Of a DNA stretch of 25,637 nucleotides, positions 22,330 to 25,637 are shown piece after piece. The stretch's first letter is position 1, and each line of letters opens with the position of its first letter. The DNA lies in contig JADGJH010000165.1 in assembly GCA_027596945.1 (NCBI GenBank), positions 1 through 25,637 of the forward strand, given 5' to 3'. Source of the stretch: Physocladia obscura (taxonomy: Eukaryota > Chytridiomycota > Chytridiomycetes > Chytridiales > Chytriomycetaceae). The translations under genes and the position numbers were made by a program. Under the pieces are notes generated by a model. The model saw only the letters and a list, made by a program, of their open reading frames with translations. It searched no databases and was not told the origin of the DNA.

Positions 22330-23660
22330 ATCCAATTTTTTTTAATATCTAAGCCTAGCACGTTCTTTCAATCTGTTCTGCATTGATTCTAAAAACGAGT
22401 AGCAAAGACTACTGAAACACTTAATTACTGAGGTCATTTTTTGACCAAGTCATCCCAAAATTTTTTTACCTCCTTACCTTAATGATGTGCCATAAATTTC
22501 AATAAGGCTCAAGTTATGACTAAAAGAAGGTCATTCAAGAACTGAAACACGTTTATTGGCAAGAAAATCCAAAATCATTTTTGTTTTGTGACATCTTACA
22601 TTATCTTGCATAAACACCAAATCAACACCAAGTTTCTGTTTTGTAACATGTACTATTGGGATAAGATATTCTTTAAGCAGTTTTTGATATGTGTGCTGGT
22701 TTTGGCTGCCATCAGGAGCAACAAGTCAACCAAAACCGCTGAAACATCCTCAAAACATGACGGTAAAATCACCTTGCTACAACTGTAGATTTAAAGACAA
22801 ATATTCTTCTTCAATACTGGTATGAACCCGCAAATAAAGATCCTGTCTTTTGGGATACTCCCTCCAAATTGTGTCCCTTAATAAAAGATTAATATCTTAC
22901 AGTTGAACTTTCGAAAATTCGAGCCTTTTGATATGGTTAACAGTTAGGTATATAAATCATTGAATCGCTTTATATTCTAACTGCTTCTGTAGGGAATATT
23001 TTGTCATTGGACCCTAAAATGAATTTTTTCTCTGAGCGTAAAAATTATTTAACAATAATTTTTGCATAGATTGTTCAGCAAGCTCTCAAAAACTAAAAAA
23101 ATTACTATTGTAAACTCGTTTCTCTCACACTACAACCCCCAATTGGTGGACACTATCTTGGATTGCTATCTATTTGAAATGGATAACAACAGTGCAAATG
23201 AAGTATTTTGGAATCTCATGAGCTCATTATTAACCGATGAGGAACTAGACACAATTTAAACAAGCAAAAATTGGGGTCTAAAAGGAGAAAATCATTGCAT
23301 TTGGATTAAACCTGTCTTCACGGATTTTGTGGCAAAGTTTTGTTCCCCAGCGATTGCATTTAAAGACGAATGTCACTGGAGACTGATTAGTGTTTCTTTT
23401 GTTTTTGCATCCATTTAACATATCTTCTTTATACACCATTTGGGATGAAGATGTTTGGTGTAAAGAAAGTCATGTTTCCATTCTTGGCGTTCATATCAGC
23501 AACCACAAGTTTGCAATTCCTTCTTTTCATTTAAAGGTCACTCTTTGTGAATATGAAATCATGAATAACACTTCGCTTGATTGCCATCCTTTCAATCTTT
23601 TTGTTCAATTTGGCTTCATCTTGAAAGATTCATTGACTTCCAGAGATGGAAGTGGCTAAT
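22330..23660 (-). pseudogene. Decayed Tc1-family (DD34E) transposase
   Basis: Read on the minus strand, a 110-codon frame carries the Tc1 catalytic half with in-frame stops: GCFSGFG, then FMQDNVRCHKTKMILDFL (22614-22560 region), then LSLIE, where the Glu is 35 residues after the Asp of MQDN (DD34E spacing). SMQNRLKERARL, the usual C-terminal motif, follows near 22350-22390. Further upstream (23553-23600) the segment KKIERMAIKRSVIHDFI resembles the DNA-binding helix-turn-helix. The Asp of the first catalytic block and much of the middle are not recognisable, and stops replace conserved Trp positions. The element is clearly dead. Confidence 0.8.
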
Positions 23661-23806
23661 GTTATTGCAATTGATTGAAACAATAATGATGTTGAGTGAG
23701 AATTCCGTCTTGTGGATTATTGGCATTTTAGTGTGAATAATAAATTTTTATTTATTTATTTGAGACAGATAATTATGGATATTTACAATTTTTTATTGTT
23801 GACTCA

Positions 23807-25559
23807 ATGCAGTTTCCAGTGCTCAGCATCCGCGAAGTGTTGCAGCGGTGGACAGGCGGATCCGAACGCGTCGCAGTCCATGGCTGGGTACGTACTGTGC
23901 GACAGCAGAAGCAGGTGGCATTCGTTGTTGTCGCCGATGGATCGAACACTGCAGGAATTCAAGCTGTTGTTAATCCAGATTTGGTTGGAAGGTGATATTA
24001 CTGAAAAAGAAAAAGAAAAAACTTTGAGCGGCATATCCGATATTCTGAATCCGTTCTATTGTTATGACTTACTTGTTGTTTTTTTTTTTTTTTTGGTTTT
24101 TTTTCGCTGCTCTTGCAGCCTTGCAACAGGCACCAGTGTCCGATTGGAAGGCGCGCTTGTCCGAAGCATTGGCGCCAACCAAAGTGTAGAACTCAAGGTT
24201 GACACCGTTACACTTTTGGGTGATGCAAATCCTGAGGTGATACATTTTACATACATCTTACGTTTGGTCTAATATTTGTGTTGGTGGGAATGTCAGAATT
24301 ACCCCCTTCACAAAGCAAAACTACCCCTTGAACATTTACGCGATAACATTCATCTACGTTCACGAACTCGCACGTTTACGTCAATGTGGAAACTCCGTAA
24401 TGCGACATTCCAAGGCTTCCACAGTTTTTTCCAGGTACATTATGAATTTTTTGAGTGTGTTTGTGTATGTTTTGATGGGCAACAATTCACAGTTTACATT
24501 CAGAAACACGATTTTATCCACATCAACACTCCAATAATCACATCAAGTGACTGCGAAGGAGCCGGCGAAGCATTTCGCGTTTTTGATCCCGAATCGTTCA
24601 AATCTCAAACCGAGATAACCGCCCCGTCGACCCAACAACACGAACAACAACAGCAATCAACCTCCAAAGAATTTTTCACAACACCCGCGAATTTGACCGT
24701 CTCATCACAACTACATCTCGAAGCAATAGCCGCAGCCCTTCCACGTGTATACACAATCTCGCCAGCTTTTCGTGCCGAGAAATCGCTCTCCACGCGACAT
24801 CTTGCCGAATTCTGGATGCTCGAAGCCGAATGCGCATTTTTCACGGATTTGGGGCAGGTCATGGATCTTGTTGAAGCCGGCGTGCGTGCTGCCACGACGT
24901 ATGTGCGCGACACATGTACTGAGGATCTTGATATTGTTTCCCAACTGTCAGCGAATGGTGGCAGTGGCGGTAAAAATAGTAATGGCAATGGCGGTGTAAT
25001 TACAAAGAATGTGGTTGAAATGATGGCGCAGGGTGGGAATCCGTTTCATCGAATCACCTACACTGAAGCGTTGCGAATTTTGCAACAATTTTCGAAGAAA
25101 AAGAAATGGCAATACTCTGTGGATAAGTGGGGCTGTTCATTGCAAAGTGAGCATGAGCGGTTTCTGGCAGATGAGTATTTCAAAGGACCCGTGTTTGTGA
25201 CAGATTATCCGGCGGAAGTGAAGCCGTTTTATATGCTTGACAGCTCTGATTGTCTTGGTAATCGCGGTGAGCATGGCGGCAAAACGGTCGCTTGTGTTGA
25301 CTTGTTGGTTCCTGGAATAGGCGAATTGGTTGGTGGTAGTTTGAGGGAGCACAGTCTTGAAAAAATTGAAGAAAAAATTAAAGAAAAAGGACTGAGCTTA
25401 CAAGGACTAGAATGGTATTTGGATTTGAGACGGTTTGGTTCTGTTCCGCATGGAGGATTTGGTCTGGGCATGGAACGGTATTTGATGACTATCACTGGAA
25501 TGAGTAATATCAAAGATGTAATCCCAATACCGAGATGGTACGGTCATTGCTCCTGCTAG
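23807..25559 (+). CDS. SLM5: Asparaginyl-tRNA synthetase, bacterial-type, probably mitochondrial
   Basis: Class IIb aminoacyl-tRNA synthetase charging tRNA-Asn. Exons 23807-23991, 24119-24236, 24297-24434 and 24504-25559 give 498 aa (E. coli AsnS 466, human NARS2 477). The N-terminal OB-fold anticodon-binding domain is at ~20-95 ([33 protein letters not shown]). The catalytic core has motif 1 around [16 protein letters not shown] (~154-169), motif 2 [21 protein letters not shown] (starting ~236, split by no intron) and motif 3 GLGMER (467-472). A Gln-rich insertion (~187-202) and a Gly/Asn-rich insertion (~295-312) are lineage additions. The bacterial-type sequence, unlike archaeal-type cytosolic fungal AsnRS, suggests the mitochondrial enzyme, but no clear targeting peptide is visible from this ATG. 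The CAG just after the ATG could be a splice acceptor for an upstream exon, so the N-terminus is uncertain. Confidence 0.9.
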
Positions 25560-25637
25560 AAACACAAAAAAAAAAACAATAAGATCCATTCAATCCCAAT
25601 TTATTATTTTTGTGTCAGAAACCCTTCATCCCAAAAA

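Larger units (their letters stand above)
22064..23806. other. Intergenic region occupied mostly by a degenerate transposon
   Basis: About 1.7 kb between the Furry stop and the AsnRS start. The first ~225 bp after the stop (22064-22290) are AT-rich with no visible gene. From 22291 to about 23660 the sequence is a decayed Tc1-type element (separate entries). The last ~150 bp before AsnRS must hold its promoter; no TATA or other clear site was recognised. Confidence 0.6.

Noticed and set aside
22300..22900. A non-standard code (TGA = Trp), since TGA occurs at conserved Trp positions in the Tc1 remnant.
   Set aside because: The cellular genes here use TGG for Trp and end in TGA (SMYD-like, IBTK-like), and the remnant also has TAG and TGA at non-Trp positions. 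This is ordinary decay.
23062..23259. 65-aa plus-strand ORF with protein-like composition.
   Set aside because: It lies within the minus-strand Tc1 remnant, has no recognised family and no supporting signals; most likely antisense chance.
23712..24272. 186-aa plus-strand ORF before the AsnRS catalytic exons.
   Set aside because: It reads a different frame through AsnRS exon 1, intron 1 and exon 2; the AsnRS frame shows the OB-fold motifs instead.
1..25637. CRISPR array, operon, prophage, biosynthetic cluster or tRNA/rRNA genes.
   Set aside because: The DNA is intron-containing eukaryotic sequence with independent genes. No regularly spaced repeats, rRNA or tRNA-like B box were recognised by eye; a tRNAscan/Infernal run would be decisive.

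Overview
The window is eukaryotic nuclear DNA. Coding blocks are broken by short GT-AG introns, most of them 46-82 nt with T-rich 3' ends. The gene set suggests a fungus: an ADP1-like ABCG transporter with a Cys-rich ectodomain, CMR1, a Tao3/Mor2/Furry protein and an ANK-RCC1-BTB-BTB protein. High intron density, retention of an IBTK-type and a SMYD-type gene, and remnants of Tc1 and Harbinger-like DNA transposons point to an early-diverging fungus such as a chytrid. That placement is inference from gene content only. All exon models below were built by eye from frame continuity, splice dinucleotides and family motifs; no alignment or transcript data were available.

Layout, left to right. (1) 64-2302 (-): 5' part of an ABCG/ADP1-like transporter with 11 exons, running off the left edge. 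(2) 2487-4169 (+): intronless CMR1/WDR76 WD40 protein, divergent from gene 1. (3) 4255-8791 (-): IBTK-like ankyrin/RCC1/BTB/BTB protein with 6 exons, convergent with CMR1 (85 bp between stops). (4) 8813-10212 (+): SMYD-type SET protein with 2 exons, whose ATG lies 21 bp from the IBTK-like ATG. (5) 10213-12928: gene-poor AT-rich stretch with a decayed Harbinger-like transposase fragment and a 54-codon ORF that could encode a single-pass membrane peptide. (6) 12929-22063 (+): Furry/Tao3/Mor2 scaffold protein of about 2,900 aa with 9 exons. (7) 22064-23806: decayed Tc1-family (DD34E) transposon with one recognisable terminal sequence. (8) 23807-25559 (+): bacterial-type, probably mitochondrial, asparaginyl-tRNA synthetase with 4 exons.

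The six genes are unrelated housekeeping or regulatory genes: membrane transport, chromatin/DNA-damage response, CUL3-type ubiquitin adaptor, lysine methyltransferase-like protein, polarity/RAM-NDR scaffold, and organellar translation. They do not form a pathway or cluster, and I found no convincing new multi-gene system. The observations most worth a second look are the 21-bp spacing between two divergent start codons, a possible 28-nt intron in the Furry gene that competes with a 76-nt alternative, the run of symmetric phase-1 exons in the ABC gene, and the candidate membrane micro-ORF in the gene-poor region.
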